In this document: positions 33,153-42,026 of the stretch, in pieces | Layout of the letters: each line of letters begins with the position of its first letter | Position numbering within the stretch: the first letter of the stretch is position 1 | Origin: Sphingobacteriales bacterium | GTDB lineage: Bacteria > Bacteroidota > Bacteroidia > Sphingobacteriales > Sphingobacteriaceae | Reading direction: 5' to 3' | Length of the DNA: 64,000 bases | Assembly (NCBI GenBank): GCA_025353765.1 | Contig: JANXOD010000008.1 | Coordinates: 248,001-312,000, forward strand | Translations under genes and position numbers: made by a program | Notes under the pieces: generated by a model | Told to the model about the DNA's origin: nothing | Databases searched by the model: none | The model's input: only the letters and a program-made list of their open reading frames with translations

Positions 33153-34331
33153 ATGTCTATAAATTTTCGATATTTTAAGATTGTTATCAAAAATATCTTT
33201 ATTTCTGCTATTATTGTTTACCTAAACAGAAAAACATTGGCACTATTACATCAAATTGCTTTAACCTGCATTCCAGGAGTGGGGCATATAACAGCTCGTA
33301 ATTTATTAAGCAACTGTGGGGGTGCCGAAGAGGTATTTGATACAAATAGTAAACAACTAAAATCCATCCCGGGTATTGGGCCTAAAACGATTGAAAATAT
33401 ATTAAATCATTCTGCTTTTAAACGAGCTGAACAGGAACTCCAGTTTATAGAGAAATATAAAATAAAACCCCTGTTCTTTACGGATGCTAATTATCCTAAA
33501 CGGCTTAGAAATTGCTTTGATGCACCGGTTATGCTTTATTTTAAAGGTGATACAGAGCTTAATTCAGATAAGGTGATTAGTATAGTTGGAACCCGTAATG
33601 CAACCGAGTATGGCAAAGAAATTTGCAAACAATTAATTGCTGATCTGCGTGTTCATAATCCTTTAATTATTAGTGGCCTGGCTTATGGAATTGATAGCAT
33701 AGCACATAAAGAATGTGTTAAAAATAATATTCCTACTGTTGGCATATTAGCTCATGGGCTAGATCGTATTTATCCGGCTCAACATAGAAACCTGGCAGAA
33801 AAGATGTTAGATTCCGGGGGCTTATTGACCGAATTCCTTTCAGAAACAAACCCCGATCGGGAGAATTTTCCTAAACGTAATCGCATTATTGCCGGCATGG
33901 CCGATGTAACTATTGTGGTGGAAGCAAGCATTAAAGGCGGTGCGTTAATTACTGCCGAAATTGCTAATTCGTATAACCGAGATGTATTTGCTTATCCTGG
34001 AAAGATAAATGATGAATTTAGCTCTGGATGTAATTTTTTGATTAAAACAAACCGGGCTAATTTAATTTCTAAAGTGGCCGATCTGGAGTATATTTTAGGC
34101 TGGACCGACTTGCAGAGGCAAAAAACTAAGCCTCAATTAAGTTTAATGTTAAATCTTTCTGCCGATGAGCAGATAATTGCTGATGTATTATTAAAGGAAG
34201 AAGTAGTTGGTGTAGATCAATTAGCTATTCTTACTAAATTTCAGCAAAGTAAACTGGCCGTTACCATTTTAAGTATGGAAATGCAGGGAATAGTCATTTC
34301 ATTGCCTGGTAAAATGTATAAACTGGCTTAG
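33153..34331 (+). CDS. dprA: DNA-processing protein DprA
   Basis: DprA protects incoming single-stranded DNA and loads RecA in natural transformation. The N terminus has a helix-hairpin-helix-like segment (IALTCIPGVGHITARNLLSNCGG ... SIPGIGPKTIENIL), the Rossmann-like core is intact (SIVGTRNATEYGKEICKQL, ISGLAYGIDSIAHKECV, VGILAHGLDRIYPAQHRNLAE, PKRNRIIAGMADVTIVVEA, KGGALITAEIANSYNRDVFAYPG), and a winged-helix-like C terminus follows. The frame is open from 33129. The first ATG is 33153, but family alignment would also suit a TTG at 33237, so the first about 28 residues are doubtful. Confidence 0.93.
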   Translation: MSINFRYFKIVIKNIFISAIIVYLNRKTLALLHQIALTCIPGVGHITARNLLSNCGGAEEVFDTNSKQLKSIPGIGPKTIENILNHSAFKRAEQELQFIEKYKIKPLFFTDANYPKRLRNCFDAPVMLYFKGDTELNSDKVISIVGTRNATEYGKEICKQLIADLRVHNPLIISGLAYGIDSIAHKECVKNNIPTVGILAHGLDRIYPAQHRNLAEKMLDSGGLLTEFLSETNPDRENFPKRNRIIAGMADVTIVVEASIKGGALITAEIANSYNRDVFAYPGKINDEFSSGCNFLIKTNRANLISKVADLEYILGWTDLQRQKTKPQLSLMLNLSADEQIIADVLLKEEVVGVDQLAILTKFQQSKLAVTILSMEMQGIVISLPGKMYKLA

Positions 34332-34366
34332 TTAACACATTGAAATATGTATAACTATAAACAAAA

Positions 34367-34392
34367 ATCCCGGCTGCCTGCGCAACCGGGAT
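34367..34392 (-). terminator. Intrinsic terminator after the OMP gene
   Basis: ATCCCGG / CCGGGAT stem with a 12-base loop. On the minus strand it is followed by TTTTTGT, so it serves the minus-strand gene ending at 34439. Confidence 0.7.
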
Positions 34393-34438
34393 CGTAAATC
34401 CGTTAACCTGTTTCAGGTCGATTTAAAACAATGATTTT

Positions 34439-35122
34439 TTAAAACATAAAACCTACCGAAAATGAGATGACACTATTTGTTTGCTTATTTTTTGGATTAT
34501 TGTCTGGCTCTAAATTAACCAGGCCTAAACCATAATTAGCACCTATATTAAGTCCGTTTTTTAATTGGTAACCACCTAAAAAATTGAAACCAAAATCAGT
34601 CGATTTATAATTGTCTTTAGCCGCATCTGAACCAAAATGAAGATCACCAGTATCTTTTGTAGTTGAGCTTTGGCTACCCGAAGTGGTTACGGTCTCCTCT
34701 TTATATTTTCCTGCTAAGGCAAAAGCAGCATAAGGCCCCATACCAAAATACACTCCTTTAGTTTTAAAAACTAAATTGACAGGAACCTCCAAATACATGA
34801 TGGTATTACTCTCTGTTATTTTAGTTTGTGTCATTGTATTTGCATCAGTTACTAATACCCTTGCTTCTGCCCCTTTATTGGTCAGGCTCAAACCTGGTTG
34901 AAGCCAAAGAGAATTAGATATAGGTAAATCAACTAAGCCAGATACATGAAATGATGTGGTGTATTTAACCTCATCTTTGTTTTCCTGAGTATAATCACTT
35001 CCTGATAATACGAACTTTGACAAATTAACCCCGGCTTTTACTCCAAATTTAATGTCAGATTTTTGAGCGAATGCTCCAATTGTAAGAATGCAACTTATTG
35101 TTAAAACTAAAAAAAATTTCAT
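34439..35122 (-). CDS. Outer-membrane beta-barrel protein (porin family, PorT-like fold)
   Basis: A 227-residue exported protein (signal MKFFLVLTISCILTIGAFA, cut before QKSD). The mature start IKFGVKAGVNLSKFVLSG and the alternating strand pattern to the final VISFSVGFMF, ending in Phe, identify the OMP_b-brl_2 family of small 8-stranded barrels common in Bacteroidota. PorT of the type IX system belongs to the same broad fold, but this is not enough to call it PorT. The function is unknown. It is a single-gene unit. Confidence 0.82.
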   Translation of the reverse strand: MKFFLVLTISCILTIGAFAQKSDIKFGVKAGVNLSKFVLSGSDYTQENKDEVKYTTSFHVSGLVDLPISNSLWLQPGLSLTNKGAEARVLVTDANTMTQTKITESNTIMYLEVPVNLVFKTKGVYFGMGPYAAFALAGKYKEETVTTSGSQSSTTKDTGDLHFGSDAAKDNYKSTDFGFNFLGGYQLKNGLNIGANYGLGLVNLEPDNNPKNKQTNSVISFSVGFMF

Positions 35123-35190
35123 TTTCTATATTTTTTATATGTGGCTGCAAAGATATATTTAATAATTAATTCAAAGGAAGAGCTTGAATT

Positions 35191-35688
35191 TTATTTCAAA
35201 AACTCATTTTTAGGATAATCAAAGAAAATTAATTCTCCTGTTTTGGCACTAATCATAGCCCAGTCATCAAATGGAAATTGAATCATCACCATACCGCAAG
35301 TGGGTAAATTAGATAAATATATGTCGCATAAAGCATCAGCAAGATTAGCCAAACCTGGATTATGGCCAATAAAAGCAATAAAATCTAAATGATTGTCAAG
35401 ATTATTTATAACGCCAAATAAAGTTTGAACCGTAGCCTCATAAATAGCTTTATTTTTAATGATATCTGATTCTTTAATTTCAAAAGCATCTGCAAAATAG
35501 CTGGCGGTGGTGTACGCACGTAATGCCGGACTACTAATTAGTTGCTGAGGAATTAGTTTTTCTGAACTAATCTACGAGCCATTTCAGGAGCATTTTTTTT
35601 ACCTCGTTTGTTTAAAGGGCGATCAAAGTCATTGAGGCGAATCATCCCAGTCTGATTTAGCATGACGAATAAGAAGTAATTTCTTCAT
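35191..35688 (-). pseudogene. SixA-type phosphohistidine phosphatase, two frameshifts
   Basis: Three reading frames together reconstruct a full histidine phosphatase of about 164 residues. The first frame begins MKKLLLIRHAKSDWDDSP with the catalytic RHAK, the second continues LNDFDRPLNKRGKKNAPEMA, and the third runs KLIPQQLISSPALRAYTTAS ... FIGHNPGLANLADAL to the end (FFDYPKNEFLK). Shifts occur near 35632-35640 and 35556-35562; the second is explained by loss of one T (RRLVSEKLIP would be restored). SixA removes phosphate from the Hpt protein of phosphorelays in E. coli. As written the gene cannot make the enzyme. It fills most of the 633-bp gap between its neighbours. Confidence 0.85.
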
Positions 35689-35755
35689 CGGTTTTAAATT
35701 TAAAAAGATCTTCCATCAAGAAAACCTTTTTAAATAATTAGAGCGTTATTGTCAT

Positions 35756-36876
35756 TTATTTCAATTCAAAAATATCAACTGTAGCACTTTTTGCATTATT
35801 CCCATTTTTACCTCCTGCAAAAAGTAATTTATTACCAGTTGCTGTGGCTGCAAGACGAGATCTGGCTTCACTAAGCTCACTTGTACTCCATAATCCTGTT
35901 TGTGTATCGTAAATATCAACCACTTTAGAAGGAGTATCATCAGCTTTTAATCCGCCACCAAACACTACTTTATTTCCTATAGCAGCACTTGCTAAGTCAG
36001 ATCTGGATGCACTAAGGTAATCTCCATGTGTCCATTCTTTTGTATCTACATTATATATATCAACCCTGGAAGAGGTAGCGTTATTACCTTTATAACCCCC
36101 TGCAAAAAATAATTTATTGCCTAAAGCTACTGCTGTTAAATCTGCTCTTGCTTCACTCAGTAAATCTCCAGATGTTAATATGCCAGTTTGTACATCATAT
36201 ATATCAACTCTTTTAGAGACATTTCCGTTATTATCATATCCCCCGGCAAATACAATCACATTTCCTACAGCAGCAGCACTTAAATAAGCTCGAGGTAAAC
36301 TAAGTGTGGGACGTGATGAAACAGGTAAAAAAAGAAGGAATTTTTTATTTGTTATATCGTAAACATCCATAACAGCAGAATAACCGGTAGCATCAACAGC
36401 ACCGCCTGCAAAAACAACTTTATTCCCTGTAGTTGCACTTGCTAAGCCATATCTTGCCTCATATAACTGGGGTATAGAACTAGTCCACCCGTTAGTTTGA
36501 GTATCGTAAATATTTACAGTATTTTTCTCACTGGTAGCATCATTACCTCCTGCAAAAAAAACCTGTGTAGTCGTTGCAACAGCAGTTAAATATCCTCTTG
36601 GACGCTTAATTGGTTTGAACTCCATTGATTGGTAGAAGCATTATATATATCTACTACTCCGGAATAGTTATTACCATAACCTCCTGCAAAAAATAACTTA
36701 CCACCCGCACTCGCAGCTACTAAATGATCTCTTGCTTCGCTCAGGTTAGCTGTTCCTGTAAATTTTAAAGTTAGGGGAACGTCAACACTTTTATTTTTTT
36801 TACATGCAATAAATAAAGATGTGACTATAAACATGGCAATAATGTTACTAGCAACTTTTTTTGTTAATGTTTTCAT
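35756..36876 (-). pseudogene. Kelch-repeat lipoprotein interrupted by a frameshift
   Basis: Two overlapping frames make one exported Kelch protein. The first (36876-36586) has signal and lipobox (VTSLFIACKK) and the first Kelch unit (ARDHLVAASAGGKLFFAGGYGNN). The second (to 35756) has six or so units of about 48 residues with the pattern YLTAVA..FAGG....VDIYDTQTxxW. Near 36598-36604 the frame changes; adding one C would restore LSVPRGYLTAV. A Kelch propeller of this size would be a surface or periplasmic binding protein of unknown partner. Real decay and sequencing error are both possible. Confidence 0.8.
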
Positions 36877-37123
36877 GATTAATTTTAAGTTTTATTATTT
36901 GTTTAAAAAAAAAGAAATTTATTGTAATACTTTTAAATTAAATATTTAGCAATTATTCTGTAGTTTACAATTAACATGCCATTACAGGATAGCTGTATGA
37001 ATGTAACATAAGAGTTACCTTTATTTATGAGTAAGTGTATTAGAAAATATAGATGAGTAGGGAAAGTAGTTTTTTGAAATTTATGCTAATATTTTATTTC
37101 TCATTAAGGATAGAAACAGATAT

Positions 37124-38104
37124 TTAGGCATTTATAAAATTTGCAATTTTGGATTCATCTATATCTTTCATGCATTTAAAATGGCCTTTTGGGCATTTTT
37201 CTAATCCGAATTTAGAACAGGGCCTGCAAGAAATATCAACTCCTGCTTCGTAATAATTGCTCACATGATAAGGCTGTACACCCAATAATTCAGGAATGGT
37301 ACTTCCCCAAATAGACACAATTTCTTTATCAAATGCTTCGGCAATATGGGTAAGTCCGGTATCAAACCCAATAACTTTAGCGCTGGTTTTAACCAAAAAA
37401 ACAGATTCATTGAGGCTTAATTTACCACAGGCATTATAAACGTTATCTCCAACAGCCTCTTTTATAAATACTCCGTTTGCTTCCACATCTGGGCCTCCAA
37501 GCAATACAATAGGCAAATTAATCTGCTTGCAAATGCTAATTACTTTTTCGTTTGGTAAACGCTTGGTAAAATGCGCTGCCCCTATAATGAAAACGACATA
37601 TTCCTTTTGATGGCTTATTGGTAATAAAGTCTCTTTAGTATAGGCTCCGGTAAGAAAGTAATCTATGGGTTTTTGATCATTTTTTACCCCTAAGAACTGC
37701 ACAGTTTTTAAATACCGGTCTACCAAATGTATAGGCTTAACCATATTGATTTTAAGGTTTATAGCCATCCATTTCTTTATTCTTTCCTTTTTAAAAGTAG
37801 ATGATTGGACACCCAAGCGAGCCTTCACTATGGTTGATCTTAAACTATTATGAAGATCAATTATATAATCAAAATGTTCGCTTTTTAGATCGGAAATTGT
37901 TTCTGATAGGTTTTCTTTTAATAAATGTAGTTTATCTATATGAGGATTAACATCTACCAAAAATTTAAAATTTGGCTTGGTTAAATAATGTACCTCTACA
38001 TTTTTTAACTGCTCTTTTATACAACGTACAACAGGAGTGGTATAAATAATATCTCCCATAGAACTAAAGCGGATGATTAATATTCTGAGGTTTCTTGTTT
38101 TCAA
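37124..38104 (-). CDS. Glycosyltransferase family 9 (ADP-heptose:LPS heptosyltransferase-like)
   Basis: A 326-residue GT-B enzyme. The start ILIIRFSSMGDIIYTTPVVRCIKEQ is the typical GT9 entry (RxSSxGD), and the C-terminal half has VVFIIGAAHFTKRLPNEK, IVLLGGPDVEANG and VIGFDTGLTHIAEAFDKEIVSIWGST, the donor site. A Cys-rich end (ISCRPCSKFGLEKCPKGHFKCM) is common in this group. It likely adds heptose or a related sugar to the LPS core at the cytosolic face. It stands alone. Confidence 0.87.
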   Translation of the reverse strand: MKTRNLRILIIRFSSMGDIIYTTPVVRCIKEQLKNVEVHYLTKPNFKFLVDVNPHIDKLHLLKENLSETISDLKSEHFDYIIDLHNSLRSTIVKARLGVQSSTFKKERIKKWMAINLKINMVKPIHLVDRYLKTVQFLGVKNDQKPIDYFLTGAYTKETLLPISHQKEYVVFIIGAAHFTKRLPNEKVISICKQINLPIVLLGGPDVEANGVFIKEAVGDNVYNACGKLSLNESVFLVKTSAKVIGFDTGLTHIAEAFDKEIVSIWGSTIPELLGVQPYHVSNYYEAGVDISCRPCSKFGLEKCPKGHFKCMKDIDESKIANFINA

Positions 38105-38203
38105 GGAGATGCTAATTTTGATGTAAAAGTAGCATATTACTAAGAGAAAGCCTAAATCTTATCTATTACGGACAATAAACTTAAAATCTGAATAGCAAAA
38201 AAA

Positions 38204-38226
38204 TCCGAAGTCTCCGACTTCGGATA
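38204..38226 (-). terminator. Intrinsic terminator after the Big2 lipoprotein pair
   Basis: A perfect 9-bp stem (ATCCGAAGT / ACTTCGGAT) with a 5-base loop. On the minus strand it is followed by TTTTTTT. Confidence 0.8.
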
Positions 38227-38323
38227 ATTAACTTATAGCTTAAGAATTGAAATACTGCTTTTTATAGCACTGGTATCATAAATCCCGACAAGCTGAATTT
38301 ATAATACCAAATTTTAATTATTA

Positions 38324-39214
38324 TTAAAAACTTCTTATTGCACGAACATATTCATAATACTCAGTCTTATTTTTTCCATGACCACCATCATTATCATGGA
38401 AGGATTTTCCATTATTACTACCAATATTAGTAAAGAGTGTATACCATGCATAGTTGACATCATATTGTGTAGAAGACCAATAGGTACCACTAGTAAAACC
38501 ACCAACTTCAGTTTTTTTGCCATTTAATGTTTCTAATTGGCTTTTTGCAGGCAAATACCAACCAGTACCTAAATTTTTGCACATTAAAGCAGCATAAGTT
38601 AGGTAAGCGCTATTATTTGCAGTTTGAGCTTGAATAATATTCTGGGTGTTTGTATATCCATCCGTATTGTTTGTATTAGGTACATTAAAAGCAGCAGATG
38701 ACCAGTAAATAAAATTGCCGGTACCACTTTGAGTAATATTTGTTTTTGCTGCTATTAAACCATGTACTCCTGTAGCATCCACATCAAATATTTTACCACC
38801 ACCATACAGTATAGGATTTAATACACCTGCAGTCCCTGCACTTGCTGTAGGCACTGTTAATGTAATTGTTTTAAATGTTGCATCAAAACCATTCGCAGCA
38901 GCTTGGCTAACTGTTATTTTTGTTGTGCCGGCTTTTAACATAGTTACAGTACCAGCAACAATTGTAGCAACAGTTTTATCACTACTATCGTAGGTAAAAG
39001 TCCCTGTGGTATTTTTACTACTAACAGTTAATTTAAATGTTAGAGTAGATGGAAATGTTGAGAAACCTGCTGTATTGGGAGGGTCTTTAAACTCATATTT
39101 AGGTACCGTAAAACTAAGATAACTTACGGAGCTTGCTTTTGATGCTGTAGTTGATTTTTTACAGGCAGATGCAATCAATAGTACAGATAGCATGGTTAAG
39201 GTTAATTTTTTCAT
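38324..39214 (-). CDS. Lipoprotein with Big2-like domain and DUF1566-like C-terminal domain (paralogue 1)
   Basis: A 296-residue exported lipoprotein (LTMLSVLLIASACKK). Residues about 50-125 form a bacterial Ig-like domain (FKLTVSSKNTTGTFTYDSSDKTVATIVAGTVTMLKAGTTKITVSQ), then PILYGGGKIFDVDATGVHGLIAA and a C-terminal domain with GTGWYLPAKSQLETL and TYWSSTQYD ... YVRAIRSF, the pattern of DUF1566/Lcl domains seen in surface proteins. Paralogue 2 (39292-40164) is 77 bp upstream on the same strand. The pair probably arose by tandem duplication. A surface-binding role is inferred only. Confidence 0.78.
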   Translation of the reverse strand: MKKLTLTMLSVLLIASACKKSTTASKASSVSYLSFTVPKYEFKDPPNTAGFSTFPSTLTFKLTVSSKNTTGTFTYDSSDKTVATIVAGTVTMLKAGTTKITVSQAAANGFDATFKTITLTVPTASAGTAGVLNPILYGGGKIFDVDATGVHGLIAAKTNITQSGTGNFIYWSSAAFNVPNTNNTDGYTNTQNIIQAQTANNSAYLTYAALMCKNLGTGWYLPAKSQLETLNGKKTEVGGFTSGTYWSSTQYDVNYAWYTLFTNIGSNNGKSFHDNDGGHGKNKTEYYEYVRAIRSF

Positions 39215-39291
39215 AGTTTTTAATTTTTTATAAAGTAATTATATAAGAAGTTTTATGCGTTATTTACTTATAGCAGACTAAAAAATTAGTA

Positions 39292-40164
39292 TTAAAAACT
39301 TCTTATAGCACGAACATAATAACCTGTAGTTTTATTAGTTTGAGTATTACTCTGAAAATCAGTAATACCACTCTTAAAGTTTGTGTTCCATGCATGGTTA
39401 GCATCCTGTTCTGTAGAAGACCAATAGGCAGTAGTGGAAACAAATCCTCCGATTTGGGTTCTTAAAGTATATAATGTTGCTAATTGATCTTTTGCTGGTA
39501 AATACCAATCAGAGTAAATAAAACCATTAACTGTAACTGAATAATTTACGGAAATTTTAGCAGCATAATCGCCACTGCCAAAATTTTTTTCAATAGCAAT
39601 AATGTTTTTTGGATTTTGCGATCCATCCAAATAATTAGCATTAGCAATTAAAACAGTATTTAGAGCCCAAGGATAGGTGCCTTGGTCTGCTGTTGCAGCT
39701 ATTAAGCCATGTATCCCATTAGCTGGGTCTACATAAAATATTTTACCACCACCATATTTTATTGGATTTAGAACCCCTGCAGTTCCAGTACTTGCTGTAG
39801 GGATTTTTAAAGCAATAGTTTTAGAAGCTGCATTAAAACCATCCGCAGCATCCTGGCTTACGGTGATGTTTATTGTCTTACCTCCTTGTAGCATAGTTAC
39901 AGTACCATCAGATGCAACTTTTGCAACAGTTGGATCACTACTTTGGTAGGTAAAAGGAGCTGTTTTATTTTTACTGCTTACAGCCAGCTTAAACGCTGGA
40001 GAAAATGTAACAGCTGGTGCGGTTGGTATATCATTAAACTCAAAGGTTGGAACTGTAAAAGTAAGATAACTCGTTGAGGCTATTTTTGATGCCGTACTTG
40101 TTTCTTTTTTACAGGCAGATACTATAAATAGTATAGATAAAATAATTAGGCTTAGTTTTTTCAT
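39292..40164 (-). CDS. Lipoprotein with Big2-like domain and DUF1566-like C-terminal domain (paralogue 2)
   Basis: A 290-residue lipoprotein (LIILSILFIVSACKK) with the same architecture as the next gene: Big2-like KLAVSSKNKTAPFTYQSSDPTVAKVASDGTVTML, the PIKYGGGKIFYVDPANGIHGLIAA linker, and DUF1566-like SDWYLPAKDQLATLYTLRTQIGGF, YWSSTEQDANHAWN and YVRAIRSF. It differs mainly in the middle loops, including a longer linker before the SDWYLPA motif. It is the first gene of the pair; both end at the terminator at 38204. Confidence 0.78.
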   Translation of the reverse strand: MKKLSLIILSILFIVSACKKETSTASKIASTSYLTFTVPTFEFNDIPTAPAVTFSPAFKLAVSSKNKTAPFTYQSSDPTVAKVASDGTVTMLQGGKTINITVSQDAADGFNAASKTIALKIPTASTGTAGVLNPIKYGGGKIFYVDPANGIHGLIAATADQGTYPWALNTVLIANANYLDGSQNPKNIIAIEKNFGSGDYAAKISVNYSVTVNGFIYSDWYLPAKDQLATLYTLRTQIGGFVSTTAYWSSTEQDANHAWNTNFKSGITDFQSNTQTNKTTGYYVRAIRSF

Positions 40165-40244
40165 AATCTTAATCGTTCATAGGATTTAGGTAAAGTGCAA
40201 ATATAATAAATAATGCATTCTATAAATTATAATGCATATTCTTG

Positions 40245-41924
40245 TTACTTAAAACTCAATTTTTTGTTAGTGAATAATTTTTCTATTTCTCCTATACTCA
40301 TCGCATTCAGACAATTCTGTACCGAAACTCCGCCTTTACGGGCAATTAATGTGCCATAATGCATGTCATAAAATCCATCTTTTCGGTGTGCATCCGGGTT
40401 TATGGATAATAAAACTCCTTTTTCAATAGCATATTGGTGCCAACGCCAGTCGAGATCTAAGCGTAATGGGTTTGCATTAATTTCTATTACCACGTTATTG
40501 GCCGCACAGGCATCAATTATTTTCTGATGATCTATCGGATAACCACTTCGGGTTAACAGCAATCTGCCTGTTGGATGTCCCAAAATGGTGGTGTAGGGAT
40601 TTTCGATGGCTTTAATTAAACGTTCGGTAGCTTTCTTTTCATTCATTTTTAAGGTAGAATGAACAGAGGCCACTATAAAATCGAATGTGGCCAATACTTC
40701 ATCAGCATAATCTAAAGAGCCATCGTATAAAATGTCAGATTCTATTCCTTTAAAAATATGAAATGGAGCTAGCTTAGTATTCAATTCATCAATTTCTCGC
40801 TGTTGTGCGGCTACACGCATCTCATCTAATCCTTTGGCATAAAAAGCCGATTTAGAATGGTCGCAGATCCCTAAATACTCTAGTTTTAATTCATCGCGAC
40901 AGAAAACAGCCATTTCTTCAAGTGTATGAACACCATCACTCCAGGTACTGTGATTATGTAAACTTCCTTTTAAATCGGGATAAGTAATTAAAGTGGGTAA
41001 TTTATTGTTTTTGGCGAGTTCAATTTCATTGCCGCCTTCTCTTAGTTCGGGTTCTATGAAAGCAATGCCGGCAATAGTGTATATCTCTTTTTCAGTTTTA
41101 TGGGTGACTGGCTTATTAGCAATTAGCTTCTCTAATTCATTTACATGCAATTCGTTACCTGTTTGTTTAATAAGCTCCCAGCCAAAATTTAGTTCATTGC
41201 AAAAAATGATATTAATTTTCAGAAGTTGTTCAGTTTCACATTCTAACTGATGTTTATCTCGACCTATAATTTTCAAGCCTTCTTTTTCGAGATCAGAAAT
41301 CACTTCGTCTGTTAAGGGAACGGCAACAAGCAAATCTAAACTATCAATTATTTCACATCTTCTGCGATAAGGGCCAGTGTATGATAAAAGTCCTGTTCCC
41401 CATTTTTGATGAAGTTTTTGAATTAAATTTTCTACAAACGGCTCAATCTTGGCATATAAAAAACGGCCACTGCTGGCCATTTTAAATTCAATTACCTGTT
41501 TAATCTCTTCCTGTGTTTTTAAGCCAAAGCCTTTCGCCTCAATCAGCCGGTTTTCATTACAGGCATAATACAGTTCTCCTATATTTTCAATACCCATATC
41601 TTTCCAGATCACATTGATCTTTTTGGGCCCAATACCTTTAATTTCCAGCATTTCTACAATTCCTGCAGGAGTTTGTTCCAATAGATCATCCAGATCCTGA
41701 ATGGAACTATGATGGATTAATCCCCAAATTTTAGCGGCTGTACTTTTACCTAATCCATCAATCTGTTCCATTTCTTCCAGACTTTTATCAGCAATAGCGT
41801 ACGGAAGTTTATCAACCTTAAAGGCCGCATTTGCAATGGTTCGTATTTTAAATGGATTTTCATCGTGTAGTTCCATAAGTTGACCCAAAAGACGTAAAGT
41901 TTTCGCGATGATTTTATTTTCCAT
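40245..41924 (-). CDS. polX: PolX-type protein: family X polymerase-like part plus PHP domain, polymerase site degraded
   Basis: A 559-residue protein with the PolX layout: N-terminal helix-hairpin-helix region (IDGLGKSTAAKIWGLI, IKGIGPKKINVIW), palm, and C-terminal PHP domain. The PHP metal site is intact (HNHSTWSDG, CDHSKSA, GIESDI, VASVHS, LGHPTGRLL, NPDAHR), as needed for 3'-5' exonuclease or phosphoesterase activity. The nucleotidyltransferase signature, normally G-S-x-R-R...D-x-D, reads GPYRRRCEIIDSLDLL, so Ser195 stands where the first catalytic Asp should be; Asp197 is kept. Polymerase activity is therefore doubtful. The gene lies downstream of sppA beyond a terminator. Confidence 0.88.
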   Translation of the reverse strand: MENKIIAKTLRLLGQLMELHDENPFKIRTIANAAFKVDKLPYAIADKSLEEMEQIDGLGKSTAAKIWGLIHHSSIQDLDDLLEQTPAGIVEMLEIKGIGPKKINVIWKDMGIENIGELYYACNENRLIEAKGFGLKTQEEIKQVIEFKMASSGRFLYAKIEPFVENLIQKLHQKWGTGLLSYTGPYRRRCEIIDSLDLLVAVPLTDEVISDLEKEGLKIIGRDKHQLECETEQLLKINIIFCNELNFGWELIKQTGNELHVNELEKLIANKPVTHKTEKEIYTIAGIAFIEPELREGGNEIELAKNNKLPTLITYPDLKGSLHNHSTWSDGVHTLEEMAVFCRDELKLEYLGICDHSKSAFYAKGLDEMRVAAQQREIDELNTKLAPFHIFKGIESDILYDGSLDYADEVLATFDFIVASVHSTLKMNEKKATERLIKAIENPYTTILGHPTGRLLLTRSGYPIDHQKIIDACAANNVVIEINANPLRLDLDWRWHQYAIEKGVLLSINPDAHRKDGFYDMHYGTLIARKGGVSVQNCLNAMSIGEIEKLFTNKKLSFK

Positions 41925-41948
41925 TATTTAAAATTTGGTCAAAAATAT

Positions 41949-41978
41949 AAAACCCTTCCCTGAAAAAGGAAGGGTTTT
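41949..41978 (-). terminator. Intrinsic terminator between sppA and polX
   Basis: AAAACCCTTCC / GGAAGGGTTTT stem (11 bp) with an 8-base loop, 49 bp after the sppA stop and 25 bp before the polX start. Confidence 0.8.
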
Positions 41979-42026
41979 GACAATAAATTAAATGAATATG
42001 GTTTTATCTTGAAAAGGAGTGAGGTT

